From the NCBI RefSeq assembly GCF_003986955.1, contig NZ_PIPN01000003.1, forward strand, positions 62,001-126,000: a stretch of 64,000 nucleotides of DNA, in the 5' to 3' direction. Positions 1 through 9,599 of this stretch are shown piece after piece. Every line of letters starts with the position of its first letter. Within the stretch, counting starts at the first letter, position 1. The DNA is from Aliidiomarina sedimenti. Its GTDB lineage: Bacteria; Pseudomonadota; Gammaproteobacteria; Enterobacterales; Alteromonadaceae. Under the pieces are notes generated by a model, which did not search any database, was not told the DNA's origin, and was given only the letters and a program-made list of their open reading frames with translations. A program made the translations under genes and the position numbers.

Positions 1-267
1 TTTCGTTTAACCTGGCTCACTATCATAGTGATAGGTATGCTGCTGGCCTCTCTTGGGGTCAGGCCGGTAACCCTGATTCTGTTTGCGCAGGTCGCTAATG
101 GCATCCTGTTGCCGTTGATAACGGCGTTTTTGTTGTTAGCGGTGAACCGCAGTGAGCTTGGTGAATACGCCAATTCGCGGTGGCAGAACCTGCTTGGTGG
201 GCTGGTATTTGTGGTCGCCTGTGGACTGGGCGGACGCAGTATCTGGCTGGCGCTTTGGGCTGGCTGA
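1..267 (+). CDS. Nramp-family divalent metal transporter, C-terminal end (partial)
   Basis: The reading frame is open from base 1 and stops at 267, so only the last 88 residues are inside the window. They hold two hydrophobic helices separated by a short polar loop with the AQVANGILLP stretch, which resembles the penultimate helix of Nramp/MntH proton-coupled Mn2+/Fe2+ importers (usual form AxxxNGxxLP), followed by the conserved loop asparagine in LLAVNRSELG. The metal-binding DPGN motif would lie upstream and cannot be checked. The protein would sit in the inner membrane. Substrate is inferred from family only. Confidence 0.75.
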   Translation, partial: FRLTWLTIIVIGMLLASLGVRPVTLILFAQVANGILLPLITAFLLLAVNRSELGEYANSRWQNLLGGLVFVVACGLGGRSIWLALWAG

Positions 268-466
268 ATGGGTAGTGAAGCAGACCAAGATGGCGGCTAG
301 GCGCACTACATAGTGGTCATAGTGCACATTAGCTCTCGGTCGAATGTTTCTATCTAGTTGATTTCAAATGAATAATTGTTGGCTCGTGTGTTGCATAAAC
401 ATGTGTATAGTTAACTAACAACACTGTCGCTGTCAGCGTAGCGTGAAAAAGAACAAGGAGATTACT
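268..466. other. Intergenic region with small inverted repeats
   Basis: The 199 bases between the metal transporter and the small coiled-coil protein hold no convincing gene. Around 303-325 there is a nested inverted repeat (GCACTA at 303-308 with TAGTGC at 320-325, and CACTA/TAGTG inside it) that could end the transporter transcript, but there is no T-run after it. The stretch from 380 to 440 is AT-rich and is the likely promoter region of the next gene; I could not pick a clear -35/-10 pair. Confidence 0.3.
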
Positions 467-679
467 ATGGGTCCATTTGAAATTGCTGCCATTGCTATTA
501 TTGGTGGTTGTGCCATTGAGATATACCGTACCTACGTCAAACGTCAGAATGCCAAACAGAGTAAGACTGACCCGGCGTTACGGGAAGAAGTGGAGGCCCT
601 GAAAGAACGGGTAGCGACGCTGGAAGCTTTGGTGACGGATAAATCCTATCAGCTGCGGGAAGAGTTCAAGCGCTTGTAA
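467..679 (+). CDS. Small membrane protein with coiled coil, PspB-like
   Basis: A 70-residue protein. I start it at the ATG at 467 because AAGGAG lies at 455-460 with good spacing; a GTG at 443 in frame has no Shine-Dalgarno. Residues 3-20 form one hydrophobic helix, and residues 37-70 a charged heptad coiled coil containing LKERVATLEALV. This resembles the MRERIQALESIL region of phage-shock protein B, an inner-membrane partner of PspC that relieves PspA repression of PspF. No pspA, pspC or pspF is nearby, so a role in the phage-shock response is only suggested. It seems monocistronic and ends just before a hairpin terminator. Confidence 0.55.
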   Translation: MGPFEIAAIAIIGGCAIEIYRTYVKRQNAKQSKTDPALREEVEALKERVATLEALVTDKSYQLREEFKRL

Positions 680-710
680 TTGAGCTTGCCTGATGCACCG
701 CCAAACCAAT

Positions 711-749
711 AAAAAAGAGCCAGTCTGCGTGAAGCGGGCTGGCTCTTTT
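711..749. terminator. Bidirectional Rho-independent terminator
   Basis: An 11-bp perfect stem (713-723 with 739-749) has its GC core AGAGCCAG/CTGGCTCT flanked by A and T runs. Read on the minus strand the stem is followed by six Ts, so it should end the metalloprotease transcript well. On the plus strand it has only four Ts and would end the PspB-like gene less efficiently. Confidence 0.8.
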
Positions 750-759
750 GGTTCGCTAT

Positions 760-781
760 GACCTCAGCGGATGCTGAGGTC
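760..781. repeat. 9-bp perfect inverted repeat
   Basis: GACCTCAGC at 760-768 and GCTGAGGTC at 773-781 with a 4-base loop. It lies 11 bases beyond the metalloprotease stop codon and directly ahead (on the minus strand) of the T-tailed terminator, giving two tandem hairpins. It has no T-run of its own, so it may protect the 3' end or add to termination. Confidence 0.5.
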
Positions 782-792
782 GCTACCGGCGT

Positions 793-3315
793 TTAGGCTT
801 CAAACGCGCGGTCAATTAGCAGATGCAGGTAGTTATAATGAGTACGAGCCTCATCGCTGGCGCGACGTGGCATGCTCATGTTACGAATACGACGTAACTG
901 GCCCACGGCACTCGCCTGGCTCAGATTGTCGTAGCTCGAACCAGTTCCCAGACCGGCAATACCAATCAGGCGGTTGATGTACTCAACCTGCAGGTTCTGG
1001 CTGGTAGTGGTCAGATCGGCACTGGGGAAGATGGCGCTGGTCAGGTCGGCCATCATCTCGTTTAACCGATACTCGTTGCCGTACAAGCTGCTGTCAGACA
1101 GACGCTGCAGAACATTCTCATGCAGAATGTGGTTAAACACATTGCGCTGAATGTTGAGTACCATCTGATGCGGCTTCGGATCTTCATTATCGCCATAGTG
1201 GTTGAAACCGCGACGCTGCTGCTGCATGTAACTTAGTACCGGGTGCATGCTTTCCAGTGCATTTGGGGCAAACACGTAGTCAGCTAATGCTTCCATGGCT
1301 TGTTTCTGGGTTTCGCGTGGCACCGGGGTATACGGACGAACATCATCGTTCTGTCCGACATACGCACGTTCCACATAGACACCACCAACAAAGCGGCTAA
1401 CCACGTTTGCCTGGCCTGAATACTGACCATAGAGCATATTGGCACTGGTCAGAACACGCTGATGCGACTCACCCTCTTCACGGCCTTTGTCCAGCAACTG
1501 ACCGAACTCATGATTCACTAAGTCCCAGCGGTCCACTGCATAGGCAACCGGATCGGAGGTCATTGCGCCAGTCATGATCCGTGGATCGATATGACGACCC
1601 GGGGCACGCATGTCGTCGGCGTCGTTGCCGAATGCCAGCTCATGCTCGTGAGACCGGTTAAGGATAGCCTGCAGGCGGGCTTCTTCGGCTTCAGGGTCCT
1701 CCAGTGCAGGCGAATAACCGTATTCGATTGCCCACAGGTCATAAGGACCCGGCTTGTAGCTGTAGTAATCACCCTGGGTTCCGCCTACAGGTGCCAGGTT
1801 GACCGGGTTGTAGTCCATGACTGAGCCGGCAATAACGCCCTGAGTGAGCTCAGCGTCATGAACCTGCTCGTTGTCCCATAAACTATGCGACTTCATGTTG
1901 TGGTTCAGACCCAGAGTGTGACCCACTTCATGCATGATCAAATGACGTAAGCCCTGCACCAGAATCGGGTCATTCTCGATGTCATCGTACATGCGGTTAT
2001 CGGAGCCTAAACGGGCGAACATCTGGCCCATATGCAATTCATGACCCAGGCTACACAGCATGGTTGCGTCATCATTGGTATGTAGATCCGAATGGGCAGC
2101 ACCTTGCGAGAATAGCTCGCCTAAGGTCCAGCGGTTCGACATAAACACATATTCAAGCATGATGTTGGAGCTGATTAACTCACCTGTCAGCGGGTTAGCC
2201 AGTGATGGACCATAACCGCCAAACGGAGGGCGTGGTGAAGAGGTCCAACGCAACACATTGTAATTCACATCGCCGGCATCCCATTCTGCATCATCGGGTT
2301 GCTCACGAACTTCCATCGCATTTTTGAAGCCAGCGGCTTCGAAGGCGATGTTCCAGTCTTCTACACCCTGGCGAATGGCATCACGCCATTCGTGCGGAGT
2401 GGTGTTCTCAATCCACCAAACGATGGGTTCAACAGGCTCTGACAACTCAGCATCCGGATTCTGTTTTACCAGGTTCCAGCGGTTGATGACATCACCCCAC
2501 GGCGCCCACTCAGGGTTGGTCATTTGATCAAATTCCTGAGTGAAGTAGCCGACGCGCGGGTCGTCACGGCGTGGCTGGTAATCATTTTCCGGCATTTCAA
2601 TAAATGAATGTTGCAGGCTGATAGTAATTGAACGAGGGTCAGCAATGGCATTTGAGCCAAATACGACCGGTTCTTCGTTGACGAAAACATAATCAACCAC
2701 GACGTCCATATTGTTTTCGTACACACGTTCGCGGGCAATGCGCGAACGGTCAGAATTCAGTTGGCCGAGCGAGAACGCGGGGCCAGACTGATTTGGGTTC
2801 GCCCACGGAGCAACCCGGTGCAACGCCTGACTTTTAAACAGAGGATCCGCTTTTACCAGCACGCGGCCATTGTCGTCGGCTTCAATATCGAGTACAGCGA
2901 GGACGGCTTCACTGCGGTTGGCGTCAGCCGCACGGCGTAACGGGCTGTCTTGGTCAAAGGTGTAGCGTGGGTTCCAGGTGACCACTTCGATACGATTAAA
3001 GTGGCGACGGAATTCAATCAGGTTGGTCTGGCGGAAGTTACCGCGGAAGTGACCGGCTTCAACCACGCCATCCATGGTTTGGGCAAAATAGATAAATGGC
3101 GTATCCAATTGCTCGTTGGATAACGACAGCATGGTTTCGCCGTTTTCTTCGTTGCGGTAAAAATTAAAAAGACCTTCCTGCGCAGTCAGTTCGGCGATGA
3201 GTTCGGCATAGCCTTTATCATCTTTTTCTTCTGCGTCTTCTTCAGCCCAGGCTGGCGTCAGTACAAGACTCATCGCAATCAGGCTGGCAAGGGTGGATTT
3301 GCGTACTGTTAGCAT
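793..3315 (-). CDS. Secreted zinc-dependent metalloprotease, metzincin type (DUF5117/DUF4953-like)
   Basis: An 840-residue precursor with a Sec signal peptide (residues 1-24, cleavage after PAWA), so periplasmic or secreted. The catalytic site is HEVGHTLGLNHN starting at H462, which fits the metzincin pattern HExxHxxGxxH, and a Met-turn SVMDYNP follows about 40 residues later. The N-terminal part (about 30-300) resembles the DUF5117 region and the rest the DUF4953 catalytic and C-terminal region of large bacterial zinc proteases of unknown substrate. It is a single gene: the plus-strand GDPD gene diverges from it across 178 bases, and a terminator follows the stop. Protein degradation for nutrition is a reasonable inference for a marine bacterium. 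Confidence 0.85.
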   Translation of the reverse strand: MLTVRKSTLASLIAMSLVLTPAWAEEDAEEKDDKGYAELIAELTAQEGLFNFYRNEENGETMLSLSNEQLDTPFIYFAQTMDGVVEAGHFRGNFRQTNLIEFRRHFNRIEVVTWNPRYTFDQDSPLRRAADANRSEAVLAVLDIEADDNGRVLVKADPLFKSQALHRVAPWANPNQSGPAFSLGQLNSDRSRIARERVYENNMDVVVDYVFVNEEPVVFGSNAIADPRSITISLQHSFIEMPENDYQPRRDDPRVGYFTQEFDQMTNPEWAPWGDVINRWNLVKQNPDAELSEPVEPIVWWIENTTPHEWRDAIRQGVEDWNIAFEAAGFKNAMEVREQPDDAEWDAGDVNYNVLRWTSSPRPPFGGYGPSLANPLTGELISSNIMLEYVFMSNRWTLGELFSQGAAHSDLHTNDDATMLCSLGHELHMGQMFARLGSDNRMYDDIENDPILVQGLRHLIMHEVGHTLGLNHNMKSHSLWDNEQVHDAELTQGVIAGSVMDYNPVNLAPVGGTQGDYYSYKPGPYDLWAIEYGYSPALEDPEAEEARLQAILNRSHEHELAFGNDADDMRAPGRHIDPRIMTGAMTSDPVAYAVDRWDLVNHEFGQLLDKGREEGESHQRVLTSANMLYGQYSGQANVVSRFVGGVYVERAYVGQNDDVRPYTPVPRETQKQAMEALADYVFAPNALESMHPVLSYMQQQRRGFNHYGDNEDPKPHQMVLNIQRNVFNHILHENVLQRLSDSSLYGNEYRLNEMMADLTSAIFPSADLTTTSQNLQVEYINRLIGIAGLGTGSSYDNLSQASAVGQLRRIRNMSMPRRASDEARTHYNYLHLLIDRAFEA

Positions 3316-3493
3316 AAAATTTCCTATCAGTGTTTATCGTCAGTGTTGGCATCTATTTGTTATGGTTTGCCCCGCCATTGTATCGCAGTTGTCTAACAAA
3401 TGGTGTGGGCAAAATGTAAGAAAATGTAGTGAGCTCTGCTTGTCGTGCTCAAGTTGTATTGCTGGCGCGGGGAGCGGCGGCTATAGTAGCGGC

Positions 3494-5299
3494 ATGATTA
3501 TAATTCGCGAATATGCCAGCCAGGTCTGGGGGGCCATTACCTACCATAAACGGCCCTTACTGGCGTTCCATTTGTATTTTTCACTACTGGCATTGTTTGC
3601 GTTAAGTCCGTTAGCGGGCTGGACGCTGGCTGGCCTGGTTCAGCTTAGTGGCTCGGCGATGCTGGGCAATCAGGATTTAGCGCGTTTTTTACTGACCCCC
3701 ACCGGTATCGCCTGGGTACTGCTCGCCGCTTCATTTGTGGCTTTTTTCCTCTTTTTTCAGTCGGCGGGGATGATTCTGATTGCTGCACGTGATCAGGATG
3801 ACAGGTTCCACACCGCGAGCAACGCCTTGTGGCGTGTACTCAAACGCTTTACTGATCTGTTTAAACTCGCCTCGATGCAGGTGGTCTCTCATTTATTGCT
3901 CGCCGCTCCTAGCCTGCTTCTGCTCCTGTGGCTTTTTCAATGGCTGCTGGGTGACTACGATATTTACTATGTGGTCAACGTTCATCCGACTGAGCTTTTC
4001 TACTTTCTGCCGTTGGCCACCATGTTGCTGATTGCTTTACTGTTGGGCAATGGGCTGCTGTACGTCAGTTGGTCAATGGCGTTACCAGCCATGCTGCTGG
4101 ATGGCTTTAAGCCACGGGTTGCGCTGACCCGCAGCTGGCAGCTGGTGAAAGGTGCACGCTTCAAAGCGGCGCGGTTAATTCTGTCGATTGCGTTACTGAC
4201 CCTGTCATTGCCGATTGTGTTTACTTTGACCTTTGAGGCCATTGGTGCGGCATTGATGGCCTGGTTGCCGGGTCCGACCGCGGTCCAGGTCACCCTGATG
4301 GGGCTACTCATCGTGCTCTACGTGTTGTTGGCGGTAGTGCTGTCATTTATTGCTATTAGCGCCAACAGCCTGCTGCTGTTAAAGCTCTACCTGCGCAGCT
4401 GCGGGCATACGCCGCAGGTGTTTGCTGAGTTCGAGCCCAGAGCGACTGCCCCCCTGGCGTGGTCGTTTGAACTGGTCATGGCGCTCCTCGCGCTGGGTCA
4501 ACTGACCTATGTGGCACAAAGTTTCGATACCCGTACTGAGGTGCTCAACATTGCCCACCGGGGCGCGTCCATTGACGCACCGGAAAACTCACTGGCCGCG
4601 ATTGAAGAAGCGATCAGGCAGGGCGCTGATTACATTGAGCTGGATGTACAGCAAACTGCCGACGGCGTGTTAGTCCTGCTGCATGATCGGGACTTGTTGC
4701 GGGTCGCCGGTGACCCGCGCGCTATCTGGGATATTTCTTATGCTGAACTGGCAGAGCTCGATGCCGGCAGCTGGTTTGCGCCGGCGTTTGCCGCAGAGCA
4801 GGTAGCGACACTGGCTGAGGCGGTTGAGTTAATGCGAGGCCGGGCAAAGCTCTACCTGGAAGTAAAAACCTCACCCGCGATGCCAACTCTGGTCGAGGAT
4901 ACCGTTGCGGCGCTGCAGCAGCTCGAATTTGTCGATGACACCCTGATTGCTGCCTTGTCGCCACGGGTGTTGGATCAGGTGCGTGAGCTGGAACCTGATC
5001 TGCGTACCAGTTTATTGGTGCATACGGCGATCGGCGCATTTACCCGGCAACCCTATGATGCTCTGAGTTTACGCGATGCCGTCACCGGACCAGCAGCACT
5101 GCGCGCAGCGCGCAGTGGTGGTTACCAGCTGCATGTGTGGACAGTAAACAGCAGTAGTGACATGCACCGCTATATGGACATGGGTGTCGATGGCATTATT
5201 ACCGATCAGCCCGCGCTGCTGAGCGAAGTTCAGCAGGAGCGGGCTGATTTAAGTGCCGGCGAGCGGTTGTTGCTACGCATGCGCCACTGGGTATGGTGA
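3494..5299 (+). CDS. Membrane-anchored glycerophosphodiester phosphodiesterase
   Basis: A 601-residue protein in two halves. Residues 1-340 are very hydrophobic with about six to eight membrane helices, resembling the GPDPase membrane domain; the catalytic GDPD domain begins near residue 352 with AHRGASIDAPENSL and continues with YIELDVQQTADGVLVLLHD, supplying the usual HR, E-x-D and HD residues for metal-dependent hydrolysis of glycerophosphodiesters to glycerol-3-phosphate and an alcohol. It ends with the TIM-barrel signature HVWTVN and GVDGIITDQP. I chose the ATG at 3494 because the in-frame sequence back to 3293 overlaps the protease gene and does not look like the family; the Shine-Dalgarno is weak. 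It converges with the RND permease, 4 bases apart. Confidence 0.85.
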   Translation: MIIIREYASQVWGAITYHKRPLLAFHLYFSLLALFALSPLAGWTLAGLVQLSGSAMLGNQDLARFLLTPTGIAWVLLAASFVAFFLFFQSAGMILIAARDQDDRFHTASNALWRVLKRFTDLFKLASMQVVSHLLLAAPSLLLLLWLFQWLLGDYDIYYVVNVHPTELFYFLPLATMLLIALLLGNGLLYVSWSMALPAMLLDGFKPRVALTRSWQLVKGARFKAARLILSIALLTLSLPIVFTLTFEAIGAALMAWLPGPTAVQVTLMGLLIVLYVLLAVVLSFIAISANSLLLLKLYLRSCGHTPQVFAEFEPRATAPLAWSFELVMALLALGQLTYVAQSFDTRTEVLNIAHRGASIDAPENSLAAIEEAIRQGADYIELDVQQTADGVLVLLHDRDLLRVAGDPRAIWDISYAELAELDAGSWFAPAFAAEQVATLAEAVELMRGRAKLYLEVKTSPAMPTLVEDTVAALQQLEFVDDTLIAALSPRVLDQVRELEPDLRTSLLVHTAIGAFTRQPYDALSLRDAVTGPAALRAARSGGYQLHVWTVNSSSDMHRYMDMGVDGIITDQPALLSEVQQERADLSAGERLLLRMRHWVW

Positions 5300-5303
5300 G
5301 GAG

Positions 5304-8300
5304 TTACTCTGTTTGTGGCACGCGCATGACCAGCGAGTACATCACTGGCACTACAATCAGCGTCAACAGCGTGGCGAAGCCAAGACCAAACATTATGGTC
5401 ACCGCCATCGCGGCAAAGAACTCGTCAAATAACAACGGGATCATGCCAAGGATGGTGGTAACGGCTGCCATGCTGACCGGGCGGACCCGGCTCACCGAGG
5501 CGTCGAACAACGCTGCATGACCGCTTTTGCCACTGTCCTCTTCTGCTTTTATCTGCTCCAGTAACACCACGCCGTTTTTGATTAGCATGCCAGTTAAGCT
5601 GAGTAATCCAAGCAAGGCCATAAAGCTGAATGGCTGACCGGTGATCAGTAAGCCCATACTCACGCCGATAATCGACAGTGGTACTGTGGTCCAGACAATA
5701 GCTGCTTTACGCGCTGAACTGAAAAGCAGGGCGGTGATAACAAACATGCACAGGTAGCCAAAGGGTAACGAGGTAAAGAGCGCTGCCTGTGCATTGCCCG
5801 AGGCCTCATATTCACCGCCCCATTCGAGAGTGTAACCACGGGGTAGCGGAATCGCTTCTATCAGCGGCTGAATGCGGCGTTGCACCTCGGCGGCGGTTTG
5901 CTCGCCAAAGAGATCAGGGTCGGCCATTACAGTAAGTGTTCGCTTACGGTCGCGGCGCTTGATGAGCGAATCCTCCCAGGCCAATGGCATGTCGGTGACG
6001 ACCTGAGCTAACGGAATATAGCGATTCAAAACCGGGCTGTAGACCTGAAGATCCTGCCAGTTGTCGAGGTCGAGACGCTCTTCACTCGGTGCGCGAATGA
6101 CAATTGGCAATAAGTCAGTGCCGTCGCGGTAGACCCCAACATGCTTGCCGCTAAAGTTGGCCAGTAGCAATTCGTCGACGTCTGCTTTGGTTATTCCGAC
6201 CCGACGAGCGACCGTTTCATTGAACTGTGGTTGCAACACCATCGAACGTTCACGCCAGTCATCCATGACATTAACAACGTCGGGGTCGTCTTCAAGGATC
6301 TGCTTTGCCTGGTGCGCCAGTTGCCTTAAATGCTGCGGATCGGGCCCACTAAAGCGCGCTTCAATTTTTGCGGTTGAAGGAGGCCCAATTTCCATCCGCC
6401 GCAACTTAATTCTGGCTTGTGGATGGTGGCTGGCAAAATACTCCGAGGTATCTTCCATCAGCCCTTGCAGGCTGTCCATATCCCGTCCCTGCACAATCAG
6501 CTGAGCAAAGTTATCGTGGGCTTTCTCGACCACATAGGTGAGGGTGAAACGTAACGCCCCCTGGCCGATGGTGGTGGCTACCTGATCAACGTCAGGGTGT
6601 TCAGTCAGAAAGCGTTCGGCCTGCTCGATATCAGCACTGGTCGCACGGATGTCAGTACCTTGTGGATACCAGACTTCAACGTAATAGAGTGGCGTGTTTG
6701 CGGCGGGGAAGAAACTCTGTTTGACCGCACCAAAACTAATCACCGCGGTGACTAGCAGCACGCCCATTGCGACCAGGGTGAGACCGCGAAAGCGCAGGCA
6801 CAATTTGAGCAGGGTGCGATAGCACTGATAAAGCGCGCCACCATAGGGGTCATCATAGTCAGCGCCGGACTCACTAGGGTTACTGCTCTCGGATGAGAGG
6901 CGCGGTGCTTTTAACAAGCGTTCGCCAAGGAAAGGCACCAGGGTCAGGGCAGTGAACCAGCTCAATAGCAAGGAAATCAGCAGCACCCAGAACATGGAAC
7001 CAGCAAATTCACCGGTCGCATCAGCAGACAGGCCTATCGGGGCAAAGGCGATGACCGCGATGACAGTCGCGCCTAACAATGGCCACATGTTCTGTTTGAC
7101 CACCTCACGCGCCGCATCAAGTTTTGAACGGCCGCGTTGCACGCCGACCAGCATGCCTTCGGTAATGACTATCGCATTGTCGACCAGCATGCCGAGGGCA
7201 ATAATCAATGCGCCTAACGAGACCCGGTGCAGTTCGATGCTGAACAGCGACATAAAAATAAAGGTGCCAAGCACGGTAATCAGCAACACGAAGCCGATAA
7301 TAAAGCCGGAGCGCATGCCCATGGTCAGCAACAGCGCCAGCATGACGATAATAACCGCTTGCGCCAGGTTTATCAGGAAGCCGTTGACTGAGCTTTCAAC
7401 TTTAGCCGGCTGGTTGTAAATGGGATCGATGTTAAGGCCGGCTGGCGTCGCATACTCAATATCGTTCAGTGCCTGTTGCACCCGTTCGCCGACTTCAACC
7501 ACGTTGACCCCAGAGGCAAACGAAACCCCGAGCCAGACTGAAGACTGGCCCTGAAAGTGCAGAATGTGATCAGGAATGGGTTCCGGACTGCGATAAATCC
7601 GTGCGACATCACCCAGATAAAGCTGCTCCTGAGCACCGGGGTTGCTGATAAGGAGCATTTCCATTGCTTCGACACTGCTGAACTCACCACTGGTGGCAAA
7701 CCGCACCGCATCGTCATCAAGCATGACCTGTCCGGCGTTGGATACGGTATTCTGTGTCGATAGCAATTCGTAGATACGCTGGGGTGAAATCCCCAGATTG
7801 GCGAGACGTGCACGCGACACTTCAACCACCACCTGCTCTTGCTGAACCCCGGAAATCGTTGCTTTGGCAACACCGGGGATACTGACCAGTTCACGTTGCA
7901 CATAGCGCGCGTGGTCGTGCAGCGCTCTGTTGCTATAGCCATCACCGGTCAGGGCGAGCAGTACACCGTAAACGTCGGCAAAATCATCCATCACCTGAGA
8001 TGGATTGGAGCCCGGTGGCAGCTGGTGCTGGCTGTCATTGACTTTACGCCGCAATTCATCCCAGATCTGTTTAAGCTCGCGAGCGCGATAGGTGTCCTGC
8101 ATTTCGACTGTTATTTGCGACAAGCCAGGTTTGGAAATCGACGTGATATGGCGAACGTATTGCAGTTCCTGGATTGCGCTTTCAAGGCGGTGGGTGACCT
8201 CTTCTTCGACCTGCTGCGCTGACGCCCCCGGGTAGCTGGTAATGACTAGCGCCTGCTTTAGGGTGAACTCGGGGTCTTCAAGCCGGCCGAGTCCATCCAG

Positions 8301-8384
8301 CGCAAACGCACCACCAATCAGTAAAATCAGTAACAGTAACCAGCTGCTGGTACGGTTTTTAATTGAGTACTGCGCAATATCCAT
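5304..8384 (-). CDS. RND efflux transporter permease (AcrB/HAE1 family)
   Basis: A 1026-residue inner-membrane permease of normal length for the hydrophobe/amphiphile RND family. It has an N-terminal helix at about residues 14-30, two large periplasmic loops, and two blocks of membrane helices. TM4 carries IALGMLVDNAIVITEG, where the Asp is part of the proton relay (AcrB has DD here; this has DN, as in the TriC/VexH-like branch). It starts 3 bases after the stop of the adaptor gene, so the two are co-transcribed. No outer-membrane TolC partner is encoded here, so the pump must borrow one. Substrates are unknown; drug, bile or solvent export are possible. Confidence 0.92.
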   Translation of the reverse strand: MDIAQYSIKNRTSSWLLLLILLIGGAFALDGLGRLEDPEFTLKQALVITSYPGASAQQVEEEVTHRLESAIQELQYVRHITSISKPGLSQITVEMQDTYRARELKQIWDELRRKVNDSQHQLPPGSNPSQVMDDFADVYGVLLALTGDGYSNRALHDHARYVQRELVSIPGVAKATISGVQQEQVVVEVSRARLANLGISPQRIYELLSTQNTVSNAGQVMLDDDAVRFATSGEFSSVEAMEMLLISNPGAQEQLYLGDVARIYRSPEPIPDHILHFQGQSSVWLGVSFASGVNVVEVGERVQQALNDIEYATPAGLNIDPIYNQPAKVESSVNGFLINLAQAVIIVMLALLLTMGMRSGFIIGFVLLITVLGTFIFMSLFSIELHRVSLGALIIALGMLVDNAIVITEGMLVGVQRGRSKLDAAREVVKQNMWPLLGATVIAVIAFAPIGLSADATGEFAGSMFWVLLISLLLSWFTALTLVPFLGERLLKAPRLSSESSNPSESGADYDDPYGGALYQCYRTLLKLCLRFRGLTLVAMGVLLVTAVISFGAVKQSFFPAANTPLYYVEVWYPQGTDIRATSADIEQAERFLTEHPDVDQVATTIGQGALRFTLTYVVEKAHDNFAQLIVQGRDMDSLQGLMEDTSEYFASHHPQARIKLRRMEIGPPSTAKIEARFSGPDPQHLRQLAHQAKQILEDDPDVVNVMDDWRERSMVLQPQFNETVARRVGITKADVDELLLANFSGKHVGVYRDGTDLLPIVIRAPSEERLDLDNWQDLQVYSPVLNRYIPLAQVVTDMPLAWEDSLIKRRDRKRTLTVMADPDLFGEQTAAEVQRRIQPLIEAIPLPRGYTLEWGGEYEASGNAQAALFTSLPFGYLCMFVITALLFSSARKAAIVWTTVPLSIIGVSMGLLITGQPFSFMALLGLLSLTGMLIKNGVVLLEQIKAEEDSGKSGHAALFDASVSRVRPVSMAAVTTILGMIPLLFDEFFAAMAVTIMFGLGFATLLTLIVVPVMYSLVMRVPQTE

Positions 8385-8387
8385 TGC

Positions 8388-9497
8388 TTATAACCCCCGC
8401 TCACGGTGCCAGGGCTTAACGGTCTGCCCATCACGCAGGTGGTGAACGCCTGCCTGTACCACCAGATCGCCCGCCTGCAGGCCCCTGCTTATTTCGACAC
8501 CGTCATTGGTCATATTGCCGATCTGCACCGGCTGCAACTGAATGCTGCCGACTTCATCGCCCTCGCCGGACTGCCGCTGATACAGCCAGACATAGGCGCG
8601 ACCATCGCGCAACGGTTTTTGCTCCGGGGCGAATACAGCCGAGGCTGGCACCACGACCACTTCAGGTTGTGCCTGGGTCATGCGGTTGGTATCGATCAAC
8701 ACTGTGGCCGTCATGCCGGGCAGAATATTGACATTGTCCGGCGCTGGCAGCGTAAACACCACGCGGTAGGTGTTGGTCGCCGGGTCAGCGATACGATCCC
8801 ATTCGCGGATAGTCGCGGGATAAAAGTGATTCGGCATGCCATCAAATGCCACATCAGGCTGATACTCGAGATCCCGGCGCACGCGCGCGAAAAGGCGCTC
8901 CGGAACCTGGATGCTGACATCGATAAATCCGTCTACCTGCAAGGTCAGAATGGGTTGCTGGGGGGCGATGTTTTCGTGGTTTTCCACATGCAAATGGGCG
9001 ATGACCCCGTCAAAGGGGGCTTTTAAGCGGGTGTAGTCGAGATTGGTTTCGGCACCTTGCAGGTTGGCCCGGGCGACACGTAAGTCGGCTCTGGACTGAT
9101 CAAATGCTGCCTGTGACAGCATATTTTCTTCCACCATTCGCTGATTCCGCTGGTGTTGAGCTTCGCTCAGCTCGGCCTGAGCTGAGGCCTGTTCAAGGGC
9201 CAGTTCGTAATCGGTTGGGTCAAGTGCCGCCACTAGGTCGCCCTGGTTTACCGACTGCCCTGGCCGCAATGGCAGCTGCTCAAGCTGGCCACCGACACGA
9301 AATGCCAGTTCTGCGGTTTGGGTTGCCTCAACAATCGCCGGGAAACGTCGGATCTGATGTTCACTATGTCCGCTGACCTGGTACAGGTGCACCGGTCTCG
9401 GCTGTTCAGCGGCAGTGGGCTGAGATGGGTCGCTGCAAGCAGATAGCAGCACCGTCAGTGCCGGAAGTATGAGGACTAAATTGCGCGCAGGTAACAT
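8388..9497 (-). CDS. RND efflux periplasmic adaptor (membrane fusion protein), lipoprotein
   Basis: A 369-residue HlyD/AcrA-type adaptor. I start it at the ATG at 9497 because an AAGG Shine-Dalgarno sits upstream and the product then begins with a lipoprotein signal whose lipobox is LLSAC at about residues 17-21; the longer TTG start at 9545 would bury this signal. The order is signal, lipoyl-like half, alpha hairpin (about 85-150, Ala/Gln/Glu rich), second lipoyl half (LKAPFDGVIAHLHVE), then beta-barrel and membrane-proximal domains. It links the permease encoded directly downstream to an outer-membrane channel. The gene diverges from the LysR regulator at 9600, which probably controls it. 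Confidence 0.9.
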   Translation of the reverse strand: MLPARNLVLILPALTVLLSACSDPSQPTAAEQPRPVHLYQVSGHSEHQIRRFPAIVEATQTAELAFRVGGQLEQLPLRPGQSVNQGDLVAALDPTDYELALEQASAQAELSEAQHQRNQRMVEENMLSQAAFDQSRADLRVARANLQGAETNLDYTRLKAPFDGVIAHLHVENHENIAPQQPILTLQVDGFIDVSIQVPERLFARVRRDLEYQPDVAFDGMPNHFYPATIREWDRIADPATNTYRVVFTLPAPDNVNILPGMTATVLIDTNRMTQAQPEVVVVPASAVFAPEQKPLRDGRAYVWLYQRQSGEGDEVGSIQLQPVQIGNMTNDGVEISRGLQAGDLVVQAGVHHLRDGQTVKPWHRERGL

Positions 9498-9599
9498 GTT
9501 AAAACCTTGTAGTGGACCAGTATTCTGATAAAGCAGTGTAGTCAATTTGTTTTTAAAGTAATATTGAATAAATTTTTTGCTTTTATTAAGGATTTCTTA
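9498..9599. promoter_or_regulatory. Divergent promoter region, efflux operon / LysR gene
   Basis: The 102 bases between the two start codons are AT-rich (long T and A runs at 9548-9580) and must hold the promoters for both directions. LysR-type regulators commonly bind such shared regions at T-N11-A motifs. I could not single out one motif or a clear -35/-10 pair. Confidence 0.4.

Noticed and set aside
3293-3493. N-terminal extension of the glycerophosphodiesterase gene
   Set aside because: The 67 extra codons overlap the protease start and are Cys/Ser-rich; the family begins near the ATG at 3494.
8406-9026. A 206-codon plus-strand frame opposite the efflux adaptor gene
   Set aside because: It is entirely antisense to a clear HlyD-family gene, with His/Gly-rich sequence and no recognisable domain.
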